Position numbers and translations under genes: made by a program. From CAYLNK01 sp964384675 (lineage in GTDB: Bacteria > Acidobacteriota > Thermoanaerobaculia > UBA5066), in the NCBI GenBank assembly GCA_964384675.1, contig CAYLNK010000056.1, forward strand, positions 1 through 25,875: DNA of 25,875 bases, written 5' to 3'. This document shows positions 15,786 through 23,043 of the stretch, in pieces. The number at the start of each line of letters is the position of its first letter. Position 1 is the stretch's first letter. The notes under the pieces are model-generated. The model ran no database searches, was not told where the DNA came from, and saw only the letters and a list, made by a program, of their open reading frames with translations.

Positions 15786-16549
15786 CACTCACCTCCGATC
15801 GTGCGGTCCGGGAACAGCGGCTCGACGTCCCCGGTGAACGCGGCCTGGATGTCCTCGTCGCGGAAGAGCTGGCTGTTCGTCGCAGTGAACATGCAGAGGT
15901 ACTCCTGCTCGAACCACCAGTCGCCGAGGGACCGACGCTCCTCCTTCAAGAACTCCCGCGAGATGCGCGGACACTCCTCCGCGGTGATCCGGACGCGGTC
16001 CCACGCCTCCGGACCGTTCCACGCCGCGTAGAAGAAGCCGCGCTTCCCGAACGGCGTCGTCAGGCACACGAGCCGGCCGCCGGAGACGGCGAGCATCGGT
16101 CGGACGGACAGGTACAGCGCGTTCGGCACGCGCGCCGCTTCGTCGACAACGAGGAGCCGGACGCCGCCGTAGCCGCGGATCGTCTCCTCGGTGCCGGGCA
16201 GGGCGACGATCCGGCTGCCGTTCTTGAACTCGATCCGGAGGGCAGACTCCTCCTTCACGGGCCAGGGATTGCTGAGGCGGTTGCGGTAGTCGGTGACCCT
16301 GCGGTACAGCTCCTGGGACTGGCGCAGCGAGGGCGACAGGAGAAGCACGAGGGAGCCGGGGACGTTTGCCGCGTCGTGGAGCGCCATCGCCGCGGTGACC
16401 TCGGTCTTTCCACTCTGCCGACTGCACAGCAGCAGCATCCGTTTCGACCGGGAGCGAAGCAGCCGCTCCTGCCACGGATCCGGCGGCATCCCGGCGTGGT
16501 ACATGAGCGCGGCCGGGTCGAGGCGCATCTCGAGGTCACGCGCGAGCAC
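15785..16549 (-). CDS. terL: Terminase large subunit, ATPase domain only
   Basis: This packaging motor ATPase has 254 residues, against more than 400 for a fused large terminase. It begins LARDLEMRLDPAALMYHAGM followed by PPDPWQ, a familiar opening of this family. Walker A is SRQSGKT (43-49), Walker B LLVVDEA (Asp136, Glu137), and the coupling motif is LTTPFGKRG (163-170). It ends DIQAAFTGDVEPLF, exactly where the linker to the nuclease normally starts. The GTG at 16549 is preferred because GGAGGT lies just upstream. The frame stays open to 16687, and an ATG seven codons in is another option. The small membrane-protein gene overlaps its start. The split is by a stop codon with a coupled restart, not by frameshift. 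Confidence 0.9.
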   Translation of the reverse strand: MLARDLEMRLDPAALMYHAGMPPDPWQERLLRSRSKRMLLLCSRQSGKTEVTAAMALHDAANVPGSLVLLLSPSLRQSQELYRRVTDYRNRLSNPWPVKEESALRIEFKNGSRIVALPGTEETIRGYGGVRLLVVDEAARVPNALYLSVRPMLAVSGGRLVCLTTPFGKRGFFYAAWNGPEAWDRVRITAEECPRISREFLKEERRSLGDWWFEQEYLCMFTATNSQLFRDEDIQAAFTGDVEPLFPDRTIGGE

Positions 16550-16730
16550 GGGACCTCCGGCATGCCCAGCGCACCACGCGGTGGGCGATCCCGCCCGGAG
16601 CCGCCCAGCGTCGCCACCAGGCGCCCGTCCTGGCGACGATGGCAGCGAGTCCGACGCCAAGCCCGGGCCCCGGATCGGCGCCTCCAAGCGCCACGACGCG
16701 AATCAGCGCGGCGAGGAGCACGACGATCAT
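16536..16730 (-). CDS. Small membrane protein between the terminase genes (64 aa)
   Basis: The ATG at 16730 is 2 bp after the small-terminase stop, and the end overlaps the ATPase start by 14 bp. Residues 1-32 (MIVVLLAALIRVVALGGADP onward through GLGVGLAAIVA) are hydrophobic with a Gly/Pro break, followed by an Arg-rich tail with three Trp. It is probably an inner-membrane peptide with one or two short spans. No family is recognised. A holin-like role is conceivable from size and location in a phage module, but nothing in the sequence proves it. Confidence 0.5.
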   Translation of the reverse strand: MIVVLLAALIRVVALGGADPGPGLGVGLAAIVARTGAWWRRWAAPGGIAHRVVRWACRRSRARA

Positions 16731-16732
16731 GG

Positions 16733-17209
16733 CTACTCGTCGTCCTTCTTCGGCGCGGCAAGGAGCCGGAGAGCGCCGGCCACGGCCAGCTTCGCGTCCG
16801 GGAACGGCTCCAGGGCGATGACGACGACGTTGGCAATCCGTCCCCACTCGTCGCTGTGGATGACGTCGATGGAGCCGGTGTGCTTGATCTCCTTCGTCTC
16901 GGTCCAGCCCGGGTCTCCTTCACGCTCACGTCCGGGGCCATAGCGGAGCCAGTTGAACGCCTGGTCCTTGCGGACCTCGATCTCGGCACCAAGGCGTGCT
17001 TGTGCTCTCGCCGTGAGCACCTCGGCCCTGAAGTTCGCGTACACACCAGATTTCTGGGCTTCGCCCTTCCGCATCCACTGCTTGAAGGTGTTCCTGCCGA
17101 TTCCGTTCGCTTCCGCCGCGACCCAGTCGTAGGCGCCCGCCCGAATCGCCGCTACGATCGCTCTCTGGAGCTCGGGAGAGAGAAGCGTCTTCCTTCCCAT
17201 GCCCGCCAC
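16733..17209 (-). CDS. terS: Terminase small subunit-like DNA-binding protein
   Basis: The 158 residues begin with a helix-turn-helix of the small-terminase/transposase type: LSPELQRAIVAAIRAGAYDW, then VAAEANGIGRNTFKQWMRKG. A middle region follows (FRAEVLTARAQARLGAEIEV) that resembles the oligomerisation helices of small terminases. It lies directly before the large-subunit gene, as usual. It should recognise the packaging site and recruit the ATPase. The GTG at 17209 has GGAGG 7 nt upstream. An ATG three codons later is the alternative start. Confidence 0.78.
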   Translation of the reverse strand: MAGMGRKTLLSPELQRAIVAAIRAGAYDWVAAEANGIGRNTFKQWMRKGEAQKSGVYANFRAEVLTARAQARLGAEIEVRKDQAFNWLRYGPGREREGDPGWTETKEIKHTGSIDVIHSDEWGRIANVVVIALEPFPDAKLAVAGALRLLAAPKKDDE

Positions 17210-17280
17210 TACGCCGCCTCCCGAGGACCGAGACTTGCTACGGGTCGAATCGCCTTGCTATCGGGCGCGACCGGGCCAAC

Positions 17281-17478
17281 ATGTACGTCATGAAGACGAC
17301 GCGCACATACACCGAAGCCGAAGGCGGGCTCGCCGAGGACTTCTGCCGCCGCATGAACCGGCACGCTAAGGGCGGGGACCTCATCGTGATTGTTGAGGGC
17401 CCGGGCGACGGCGAGCTCACCGTGATGCCGATCAAGGACGCGATCGAGAACGAGTTCCTCTACCGCTGGGTGGCCTGA
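17281..17478 (+). CDS. Small acidic protein opposite to the element operon (65 aa)
   Basis: This frame lies on the plus strand in a 277-bp gap between two minus-strand genes. The protein is well balanced (EAEGGLAEDFCRRMNRHAKG, then GDLIVIVEGPGDGELTVMPI) and looks like a small alpha/beta fold. A second ATG three codons in is possible. Ribosome binding is weak. A TTGCTA/TGCTAT pair with about 15 nt spacing upstream could be a promoter. The minus strand here gives a less protein-like frame. No function can be assigned. Confidence 0.5.
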   Translation: MYVMKTTRTYTEAEGGLAEDFCRRMNRHAKGGDLIVIVEGPGDGELTVMPIKDAIENEFLYRWVA

Positions 17479-17486
17479 GTCCTCGC

Positions 17487-18806
17487 TCACGCCGCCTCCC
17501 TGGCGTCGAGGAGAGCAGGCGTCTTCCCGGTCGCGTCCGCCCAGCGCTGGAGCGCCACCGCAACGAACTCCGGCGCCAGCTCCATGGCGAAGCAGCGGCG
17601 CCCCATCTGCTCCGCGGCGATGATCTGGGTGCCTGAGCCCGAGAACGGCTCGTAGCAGATGTCGGCCGGCTCCGTGTGCTGGCGCATCGGGATCGCGAAG
17701 CACTCCGTCGGCTTCGGGGTAGGGTGGTCTAGATCCTCGCTCCGCGCGATCGACGGCAGCGTCCACACGCTCGCGAGCGGCTGCGCCATCGCGGACCGCG
17801 GCGGCTTCTGCCCCCTCACCCAGCCGAAGAAGCACGGCTCGTGCTGCCAGAGATACCAGCTCCTGGTGAGGACGCCGCGCTCCTTGACCCAGACGAGCTG
17901 CTGGTGCACGAACGCGCCGTGGCGCTCCCAGACGGCCTCCACCATCGCCTGGCGCCGCGACGCGTGCCAGCAGTACCAGGCCGCATCCGCGCGGATGGCG
18001 ACTTCCACGGCGACGCCGACGAAGCCGTCGTAAAGGCCCTCGCCCTGCTCGGCGCGGTCGAAGTCGCGGTACGTGCCGGACCAGTCCTTGTTGAGCGAGT
18101 CGCGGTTCTGGGAGACCTTCGTTCCGGGGTGGTTCGTGCCGTCGTAGTCGACGAGGTAGGGCGGGTCCGTCGCGAAGAGGACGGCCTTCTCGCCGATCAT
18201 CAGCCGCGTGACGTCCGCCTCGTTCGTGCTGTCGCCGCACATCAACCGGTGGTCACCGAGGAGCCAGATCTGCCCGAGCTCGGTCTTCCACATCTCGCGG
18301 AGCTCGTCGGCCCGGCCGATCTGCGGCTCGGCGTCGACGTCGGAACCCGTGCCGGGCATCTCAACGCCGTTCTCCCGGGCGAGACGGGCCAGCATGCCCT
18401 GCACCGCGGTGCTGTCGGTCTCGATCTGCTGCAGCAGCGCGGCGAGCCGCTCGTCATCGGCTCCGGCCATCGCGGCGAGCGGATCGAGCGAGACGAGGAG
18501 CTTGTCGGCCTCGGCGTCGGTGAGGTCGAGGATCAGGACCGGGACCTCGACGTCCGGGGTCGTCTCCATCCGGAGGTGCCCGTCAACGAGCATCAGCCCC
18601 TCGGGCGTCTCCCGGGCCAGGAGGGCGTCCGCGTAGCCGATCTCGGCCAGGAGCCCCTGCAGCGCGGCGCGCTGGGCCTTTCCATGGGTGCGCCAGTTCT
18701 TCGGGTTCGGTAGGAGGTCCCCGGCGCGGACCCGGCGGAGCTCCCGGACGCGGTCGCGGATCGGTCCGAGCGTGGTCGTCTTCTCGGCAGCTGTCGCTCG
18801 TTTCAT
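17487..18806 (-). CDS. ParB-domain / DNA methyltransferase fusion
   Basis: This 439-residue protein has two parts. Residues about 20-110 are a ParB/sulfiredoxin-like domain with LLPNPKNWRTH and VDGHLRME. Residues about 170-435 are a beta-class methyltransferase with DPPY (214-217), an aromatic-rich middle (AWYCWHASRRQAM), HPTPKP and FSGSGT (388-393). Such fusions are common in phages and integrated elements, where they modify DNA against host restriction. The target base is adenine-N6 or cytosine-N4; the site is unknown. The ATG at 18806 follows GGAG by 5 nt; the open extension to 18905 is not protein-like. It is distinct from the methyltransferase at the left edge, which lacks the ParB part. 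Confidence 0.9.
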   Translation of the reverse strand: MKRATAAEKTTTLGPIRDRVRELRRVRAGDLLPNPKNWRTHGKAQRAALQGLLAEIGYADALLARETPEGLMLVDGHLRMETTPDVEVPVLILDLTDAEADKLLVSLDPLAAMAGADDERLAALLQQIETDSTAVQGMLARLARENGVEMPGTGSDVDAEPQIGRADELREMWKTELGQIWLLGDHRLMCGDSTNEADVTRLMIGEKAVLFATDPPYLVDYDGTNHPGTKVSQNRDSLNKDWSGTYRDFDRAEQGEGLYDGFVGVAVEVAIRADAAWYCWHASRRQAMVEAVWERHGAFVHQQLVWVKERGVLTRSWYLWQHEPCFFGWVRGQKPPRSAMAQPLASVWTLPSIARSEDLDHPTPKPTECFAIPMRQHTEPADICYEPFSGSGTQIIAAEQMGRRCFAMELAPEFVAVALQRWADATGKTPALLDAREAA

Positions 18807-18846
18807 GGCTCCGGCTCCTCGTTGGTGGGGGCGTGGTAGGTGCTCT

Positions 18847-19680
18847 TCACGACATCTCCGACAGCGCCTGAATGAGGCGTTCGCGCTCGCGCTCTTCCCG
18901 ATCACGGACCTCGTCCAGCGCGTCCAGATCCATCCGCGACTCGACTTCCTCGATCAGCCGCTCCCGAAGGACGCTCGTGGGGAGCGCGTCGAGCTCCACC
19001 GACACGTCGCCGTGCTTTTCGATGAATCTCGCAGCGCGGGTGTCGGTCTTCTTGGCTAGCGCTGGAGGCAGCCGGTACCGGGAGATGTCCTCCTTCGTCA
19101 GCGCGCACTTCACGATTTCCGGACTGGTCTGGAAGAACGACAGGCGCTCCCGAAGGGACCGGGCCATGTCCTCGCCGCTCGGGTCGAAGTCGCCGAAGTA
19201 GAGGACCGTGACGTTCCGTTTCGCCCGGTAGCGAAGAGCGGCGTTCCGGATCGAGTCCCACCCGTCAAAGCCACGCCCCACGTTCAAGGTGACGCCGTAC
19301 GGGTGGAGGGCCTCCTCGAAGATCCCGCTCAGCGCGTCCTTCTCGAGCCAGCACTCGATGTAGACGGGCTGCTCGACCCAGACATCGCGTCGGTACGCCC
19401 CGCGCACCGTCACGGCAAAGTCGGCGAGCCCGTCCCACGCAGACGCCCCGCGCGGACGCCGGGTCCGGTCCTCGAGCCACTCCCACGGGATGAGGCCCGC
19501 CTTCCGGGCATCGACGAGGAGCGTGGACACCGCCTGGTACGCGGATCGACTGTTCTCGATGACCTGTCTGGAAACGAGCTGGTAGTAGACCTGTCGGACC
19601 GTCATCGGGTGCTCTTCGGCCAGGACCTCGCGGGCCACTTCGAGTCGGGCCTGGGTGGCGGCGTGCATCCCGCCCCTCAT
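18847..19680 (-). CDS. Spo11/TopoVI-A-like protein (5Y-CAP plus Toprim)
   Basis: Of 277 residues, the N-terminal part carries TVRQVYYQLVS, like the active-site region around the catalytic tyrosine of Spo11 and topoisomerase VI subunit A (Tyr32 or Tyr33). The C-terminal half is a Toprim domain with WLEKDAL (Glu113) and VLYFGDFDPSGEDM (Asp164, Asp166). No B-subunit (GHKL ATPase) gene is present in the window. The size fits standalone A-subunit-like proteins (Mini-A type) known from mobile elements. It may make or relax strand breaks during replication or recombination of the element. The ATG overlaps the previous stop (ATGA), with GGAG upstream; a second ATG four codons later is possible. Confidence 0.82.
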   Translation of the reverse strand: MRGGMHAATQARLEVAREVLAEEHPMTVRQVYYQLVSRQVIENSRSAYQAVSTLLVDARKAGLIPWEWLEDRTRRPRGASAWDGLADFAVTVRGAYRRDVWVEQPVYIECWLEKDALSGIFEEALHPYGVTLNVGRGFDGWDSIRNAALRYRAKRNVTVLYFGDFDPSGEDMARSLRERLSFFQTSPEIVKCALTKEDISRYRLPPALAKKTDTRAARFIEKHGDVSVELDALPTSVLRERLIEEVESRMDLDALDEVRDREERERERLIQALSEMS

Positions 19681-19892
19681 CGCCGGGACTCCACAGCGGC
19701 GAGTCGAAGAAGATCGGCGAGGGCGTCAGCTTGCAGCGGCTCGAGCCAGACGTTGACCCCGCTGACCACCAGCCAGATGGGTGGGTAGACCGGGTCGTCC
19801 GGACCGACCCGCTCGAGGAGTACCTCGACCGCCGGACCAGGGCCGGTCGAATCCGCGACCGAAGGGACGGTGCCGACGAGGGTGCGGCTCAC
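19677..19892 (-). CDS. Hypothetical protein (71 aa)
   Basis: The protein ends in IWLVVSGVNVWLEPLQADAL followed by ADLLRLAAVESRR, a beta-strand-then-helix pattern. The family is unknown. The start is taken as the GTG at 19892, which overlaps the preceding frame as GTGA; the frame is open 13 codons further with another GTG. Its stop overlaps the Spo11-like ATG. Ribosome-site support is weak, so translation is likely coupled. Confidence 0.55.
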   Translation of the reverse strand: MSRTLVGTVPSVADSTGPGPAVEVLLERVGPDDPVYPPIWLVVSGVNVWLEPLQADALADLLRLAAVESRR

Positions 19893-20170
19893 GGCGTCAC
19901 CCCGCCCGCGATGGTCGCGACCCTGCACCACGGAGCGCGTAGCAGCACCCGCCTTGACCCCTCCGCATCGTCATGTCCGGGACCGGCGGAAACTTCGCCC
20001 CGTCTTTCGAGGCGATGGTGGTTTGAATGCCGCCCCGAGATCAGTCGGTCTTCTCTACTTCGCCCCTCCCTATAGGGTCGGGGCGAAGTAGTAGAGGAGC
20101 CCTCCGACAACTCCGACGGGGCGAAGTGGGGCGAAGTAGGGCGAAGTGGGGCGAAGTTTCGGAAGATCAC
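19889..20170 (-). CDS. Doubtful ORF across the repeat cluster (93 aa)
   Basis: The frame starts at a GTG overlapping the ATPase stop (GTGA) and ends overlapping the next GTG (GTGA), so it fits the operon exactly at both junctions. The product is Arg/Ser/Pro-rich and unlike its neighbours, and most of its length is the 10-bp repeat cluster. It may be a real bridging gene, or only an open frame over a non-coding origin-like region. Confidence 0.28.
   Translation of the reverse strand: MIFRNFAPLRPTSPHFAPSELSEGSSTTSPRPYREGRSREDRLISGRHSNHHRLERRGEVSAGPGHDDAEGSRRVLLRAPWCRVATIAGGVTP
19992..20157. repeat. Iteron-like cluster of a 10-bp repeat
   Basis: Seven copies of GGGGCGAAGT occur. Four are directly abutted at exactly 10-bp period (20118-20157, the third with A for the first G), one is at 20080-20089, and two are in reverse orientation at 20057-20066 and 19992-20001. 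The 20055-20091 pair forms a 12-bp inverted repeat around the perfect palindrome CCCTATAGGG (20068-20077). One-helical-turn spacing beside a primase and ATPase suggests a replication-protein binding array (origin) or an operator. Confidence 0.72.
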
Positions 20171-21381
20171 TCTCCACCCCCGAGCGGAAGGTCGTCTTGG
20201 CGGGCCGCTTCGGGGGGCGCCGGCGGGGGAGTCGGCCAGCGGACATGGCGGCGGGTAGGCCCCCTCTGACCATCCCCGCGAAGCGGCTCGTAGAACTCGA
20301 GAACGCCCTTGTCCACCAGTCTGACGACGGCGGCGCGCGTCTCGTCCTTCCGGCCCCCGGCGAGCGTCACCGTCTCCTCCACCGCCCGCCCCGCGGAGCG
20401 GTCCCTGGCACTGCCGACCACCTCGAGGACCCTCTTCTCGATCGCCTCCTTGGCCTCGGTATCGCGCCGTGCGGTCTCCGCCTTCAGCTCCTCCTCGTGG
20501 GCTGCCGGGTCGATCGGCATGAACGACGCCGAGGCGCGGTCGAGATGAAGGAGGAGCGAGCCCTTCAGATGGCCGAGCCGGTTCTTGACGAGCTCACACT
20601 TCACAGTGTCGCCGCCGCCCGAGCTCAGGAACTCCGCGATATCGAACCGGTACTCCGGAGCACGGGACTCCGCGAATGCGGCCAGCGGCCTGATCCTCTG
20701 ACTCGCGTCAGGCGAGGCGTACGCCGCGCGGCTCACCTCGGAGGTGGCCACCACGATCAGCTTCGACCGCCGCTTGGCCAGCTTCAACGCGTCGACGTTC
20801 TTCGTGATGACCAGGCGTGGCGAGTCGTCCTCGCTCACCGTCTTCGACGCCACCGTCTGGAGGCTGTCGATGAAGAGGGCACGGGGCACGCCGGGCGGGG
20901 CGGCCGCGACGAGGGCCTCCTCGGCATCCTCGATGGTCATCGGGTCGTCGGGGCCTGGAAGCAGGAGGATCACCTTGTTGCTGAGCGCCTCCTCGAACCT
21001 CGACAGCACCCCGGGGTAGGAGGGGCCCAGCTCCGCGTAGCGGAAGCCGAAGCACTGACCGAGGCGGGTGGCGATGCCGGCGCGGTCCTCGTCGCCGAAG
21101 AGACCTGCGACCGCGACGCCCTGCTTCAGGAGCGCCGCCAGGATCTGTACCTCTCGGGTCGTCTTCCCGATCCACGGCTCGCCGCCGATGATCAGCGAGA
21201 ACCCCGGCGCGATCCCGCCCCCGAGCAGCTCGTCGTAGGAGGCGATTCCTGTCGAGTACCGCGGCCCGTCGTACTTTTCGTGCCGCAGGATCTCGACGGG
21301 ATGCGTGAGCGGTCCGTGAGGAGGGGCAGTCGGGTCAGCGGAGTCACGTAGGGTCTCGGCGAAGGCGGACTCGCTATCCAC
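20167..21381 (-). CDS. RecA/KaiC-like ATPase, probable replicative helicase
   Basis: This 404-residue protein has a RecA-fold core: DELLGGGIAPGFSLIIGG, Walker A GGEPWIGKT (66-74), Walker B RALFIDSLQ (Asp172) and a sensor-like LIVVATSEVSRAAY. The C-terminal 100 residues look like a winged helix (EETVTLAGGRKDETRAAVVR, then LVDKGVLEF) and would bind DNA. The pattern matches DnaB/RepA/RadA-like ATPases of phages and plasmids rather than clock KaiC. The GTG start has GGAGG 6 nt upstream and overlaps the primase stop by 8 bp. With the primase it forms the replication core of the element, and the repeat cluster lies directly after it. Confidence 0.85.
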   Translation of the reverse strand: MDSESAFAETLRDSADPTAPPHGPLTHPVEILRHEKYDGPRYSTGIASYDELLGGGIAPGFSLIIGGEPWIGKTTREVQILAALLKQGVAVAGLFGDEDRAGIATRLGQCFGFRYAELGPSYPGVLSRFEEALSNKVILLLPGPDDPMTIEDAEEALVAAAPPGVPRALFIDSLQTVASKTVSEDDSPRLVITKNVDALKLAKRRSKLIVVATSEVSRAAYASPDASQRIRPLAAFAESRAPEYRFDIAEFLSSGGGDTVKCELVKNRLGHLKGSLLLHLDRASASFMPIDPAAHEEELKAETARRDTEAKEAIEKRVLEVVGSARDRSAGRAVEETVTLAGGRKDETRAAVVRLVDKGVLEFYEPLRGDGQRGPTRRHVRWPTPPPAPPEAARQDDLPLGGGE

Positions 21382-22417
21382 GGAGCACCTCCCATGCCGC
21401 GCTGATGTCCTTCCCCTGAGGCGGCCGCATCCGGGTCACCCGCCGGGCGCCTGCCGCCCAAGCTGCTGCCACGGCGGCAGGGGTTGCGGCCTCGCCGGCC
21501 ATGTCGGTGTCGAGCGCGATGTGGACGACGCGGCTACGGACTACCTCCTTGAAGGCCTCCAGAACGGGGGCCGCCTGGTCCTTGCCGATCAGGCCGAGTG
21601 CCCACGTGGGTGGGACACGACGCTCCATTGCCGCAACGCCGAAGATGCCGGTGACCGCGAGGGCGTCTGGCCCGCCCTCGACGAGCACGAGCTCATCGTG
21701 CGAGAACTCCGAATCGCCGGTGGACAAGAGGCCGATCTCCGGTCTGCAGATCGCGGCGCCCGCGACGGGTAACCCGGCGACGGCAGGAGACTTCCCGAAC
21801 TTCGAGGGTGCTTTCCCAGTGCCGCAGTGCCGCAAGCTCACGCTCGCGAGCTCCCCGGTGGGACGCCGCACGGCGAAGGCGACGCGGTAGCCTTCGCGGG
21901 CACGTTCGTCCACCCACCGGTCCCCGGTCCGGCCGGTGTTGAACCGGACCAGTCCGTCCGGCAGCGGCCGCGCTGGTAGCCGCCGGGTACCCAGATACGC
22001 CTCGCCGCCGTGGTCGCGGCCGGCGAAGCGACCCCAGAGAACGACGGCGTCCCGGCGCCGCCCATCGGCCACGGGCCGGCGCCGAGGGGTGTGCCAGCCG
22101 GGAGTGGTCGAGTCCGTCCAGCCGAGGAAGTCAGCGAGGGCTTTGGCGGCCTGTCGAAAGTCGAGGTCGAGAACTGCCGTCACGAGTCCGATGGGGTCGA
22201 ACCCGCGGTTGCAGACCCAGCACTTCGCGTAGCCGTTGGAGTACGAGAGGTTCAGGTCCTTCCCGCCGTGGCAGACGCCGTTCGAGCGTCCGCGATCCGG
22301 GCTACCGGACAGCTTCGAGGCGCCGAGCCAGCGCAGGACCTCGCCGAGGACCGGTCCCGCCTGGGCGTTCAGGGCAACGGCGTCGACCCGGCCAACGTTG
22401 CACGCGACGCCGCTCAT
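21374..22417 (-). CDS. Zinc-finger / Toprim DNA primase
   Basis: The 347-residue protein has an N-terminal zinc-binding region with Cys49-His50 and Cys66/Cys69 (VCHGG, CWVCNRGFDPIG), as in CHC2-type primases. A middle region follows, then a Toprim domain with LVLVEGGPDAL (Glu247) and ALDTDMAG (Asp303, Asp305). The Toprim acids needed for metal binding are present. It lacks a fused helicase, which is supplied by the next gene. The ATG overlaps the preceding small gene as ATGA. The product should lay RNA primers for element replication. Confidence 0.88.
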   Translation of the reverse strand: MSGVACNVGRVDAVALNAQAGPVLGEVLRWLGASKLSGSPDRGRSNGVCHGGKDLNLSYSNGYAKCWVCNRGFDPIGLVTAVLDLDFRQAAKALADFLGWTDSTTPGWHTPRRRPVADGRRRDAVVLWGRFAGRDHGGEAYLGTRRLPARPLPDGLVRFNTGRTGDRWVDERAREGYRVAFAVRRPTGELASVSLRHCGTGKAPSKFGKSPAVAGLPVAGAAICRPEIGLLSTGDSEFSHDELVLVEGGPDALAVTGIFGVAAMERRVPPTWALGLIGKDQAAPVLEAFKEVVRSRVVHIALDTDMAGEAATPAAVAAAWAAGARRVTRMRPPQGKDISAAWEVLRG

Positions 22418-22608
22418 GCGGGCACCGCCGTGTTGGCATCCGAGAGCGTGTCAGAGGTGAGCGCCCGCGTGCGCCACTCGCTCAGGATGGCGAAGAACTC
22501 GACGACGTACGTCGGGTCGACATCCTCGCCGAAGGGCGTCGCCGGATTCTGCTTCGAGGGCGACCGAGGTTCGCCCACCGTGTGGGCGGCGACGGGGGAG
22601 AGGGGCAT
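22414..22608 (-). CDS. Hypothetical protein (64 aa)
   Basis: The ATG follows GGAG by about 7 nt, and the stop overlaps the primase start (ATGA). The sequence is polar at first, then has a helix-like DVDPTYVVEFFAILSEWRTR. No family is recognised. Position between the early promoter and the primase suggests an early regulatory or replication-accessory role, but nothing more can be said. Confidence 0.55.
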   Translation of the reverse strand: MPLSPVAAHTVGEPRSPSKQNPATPFGEDVDPTYVVEFFAILSEWRTRALTSDTLSDANTAVPA

Positions 22609-22739
22609 CGGTGGCTCCAGACTCTGCCGGGCATAGAGCCCTGGCTGTCTGGCCCCTCACCTCGGAATCACACCGATGGCGAGTGCCGCCTAGCGGATCT
22701 GGGTTTCGGCGCGCCCGTCACAGGCGTCACCGCCGCAGT

Positions 22740-22940
22740 TCAGCGTTTCGCGTCGGCTTCTGAGATCACGAACCGGTGGCTCCTGCCGGACAGGATCGTG
22801 ATCTCGCGCCGGCCCTTTGTGCCCACCTCGCCCTTGATGTAGATCTCGAAGTGTCCGTGGTCGAGCCCGTTACGGAACTCCTCGAAGAGCCGCTCGACCG
22901 CCCGCCCTAGGTCCCCGGGAAGCGTGTCCTCGATATCCAT
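22740..22940 (-). CDS. Hypothetical early protein (66 aa)
   Basis: This is the first gene after the early promoter. It opens MDIEDTLPGDLGRAVERLFE, then has HFEIYIKGEVGTKGRREITI. A helix followed by three beta strands and an acidic start suggest a compact domain. An AAAGGGG ribosome site is just upstream. The family is unknown. First-gene placement under repressor control fits a regulator or an anti-host protein; this is inference from position only. Confidence 0.65.
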   Translation of the reverse strand: MDIEDTLPGDLGRAVERLFEEFRNGLDHGHFEIYIKGEVGTKGRREITILSGRSHRFVISEADAKR

Positions 22941-22974
22941 GAGAACCCCTTTCTTCCTCCATCTGCGCCTCCGT

Positions 22975-23012
22975 ACCGTTTACATTGTAGGGGAGACTAA
23001 ACGGTCAAACAA
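22975..23012 (-). promoter_or_regulatory. Early promoter overlapped by an inverted-repeat operator
   Basis: On the minus strand a -35 TTGTTT (23007-23012) and -10 TACAAT (22984-22989) are separated by 17 nt. Half-sites ACCGTTTA (22975-22982) and TAAACGGT (22998-23005) are a perfect 8-bp inverted repeat placed over the promoter core. A repressor bound here would block the replication operon. The XRE protein encoded to the right is the obvious candidate. Confidence 0.68.
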
Positions 23013-23043
23013 GGTGCCGCCGAGGACGGGTGCTTCGGGTGGC

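Noticed and set aside
20118..20157. Tandem repeats considered as a CRISPR array
   Set aside because: Units are 10 bp with no spacers and no cas genes nearby, so this is an iteron-type array.
20146..21351. Plus-strand open frame (401 aa) opposite the RecA-like ATPase
   Set aside because: The minus strand carries Walker motifs and coupled starts; the plus frame is His/Arg/Glu-rich shadow sequence.
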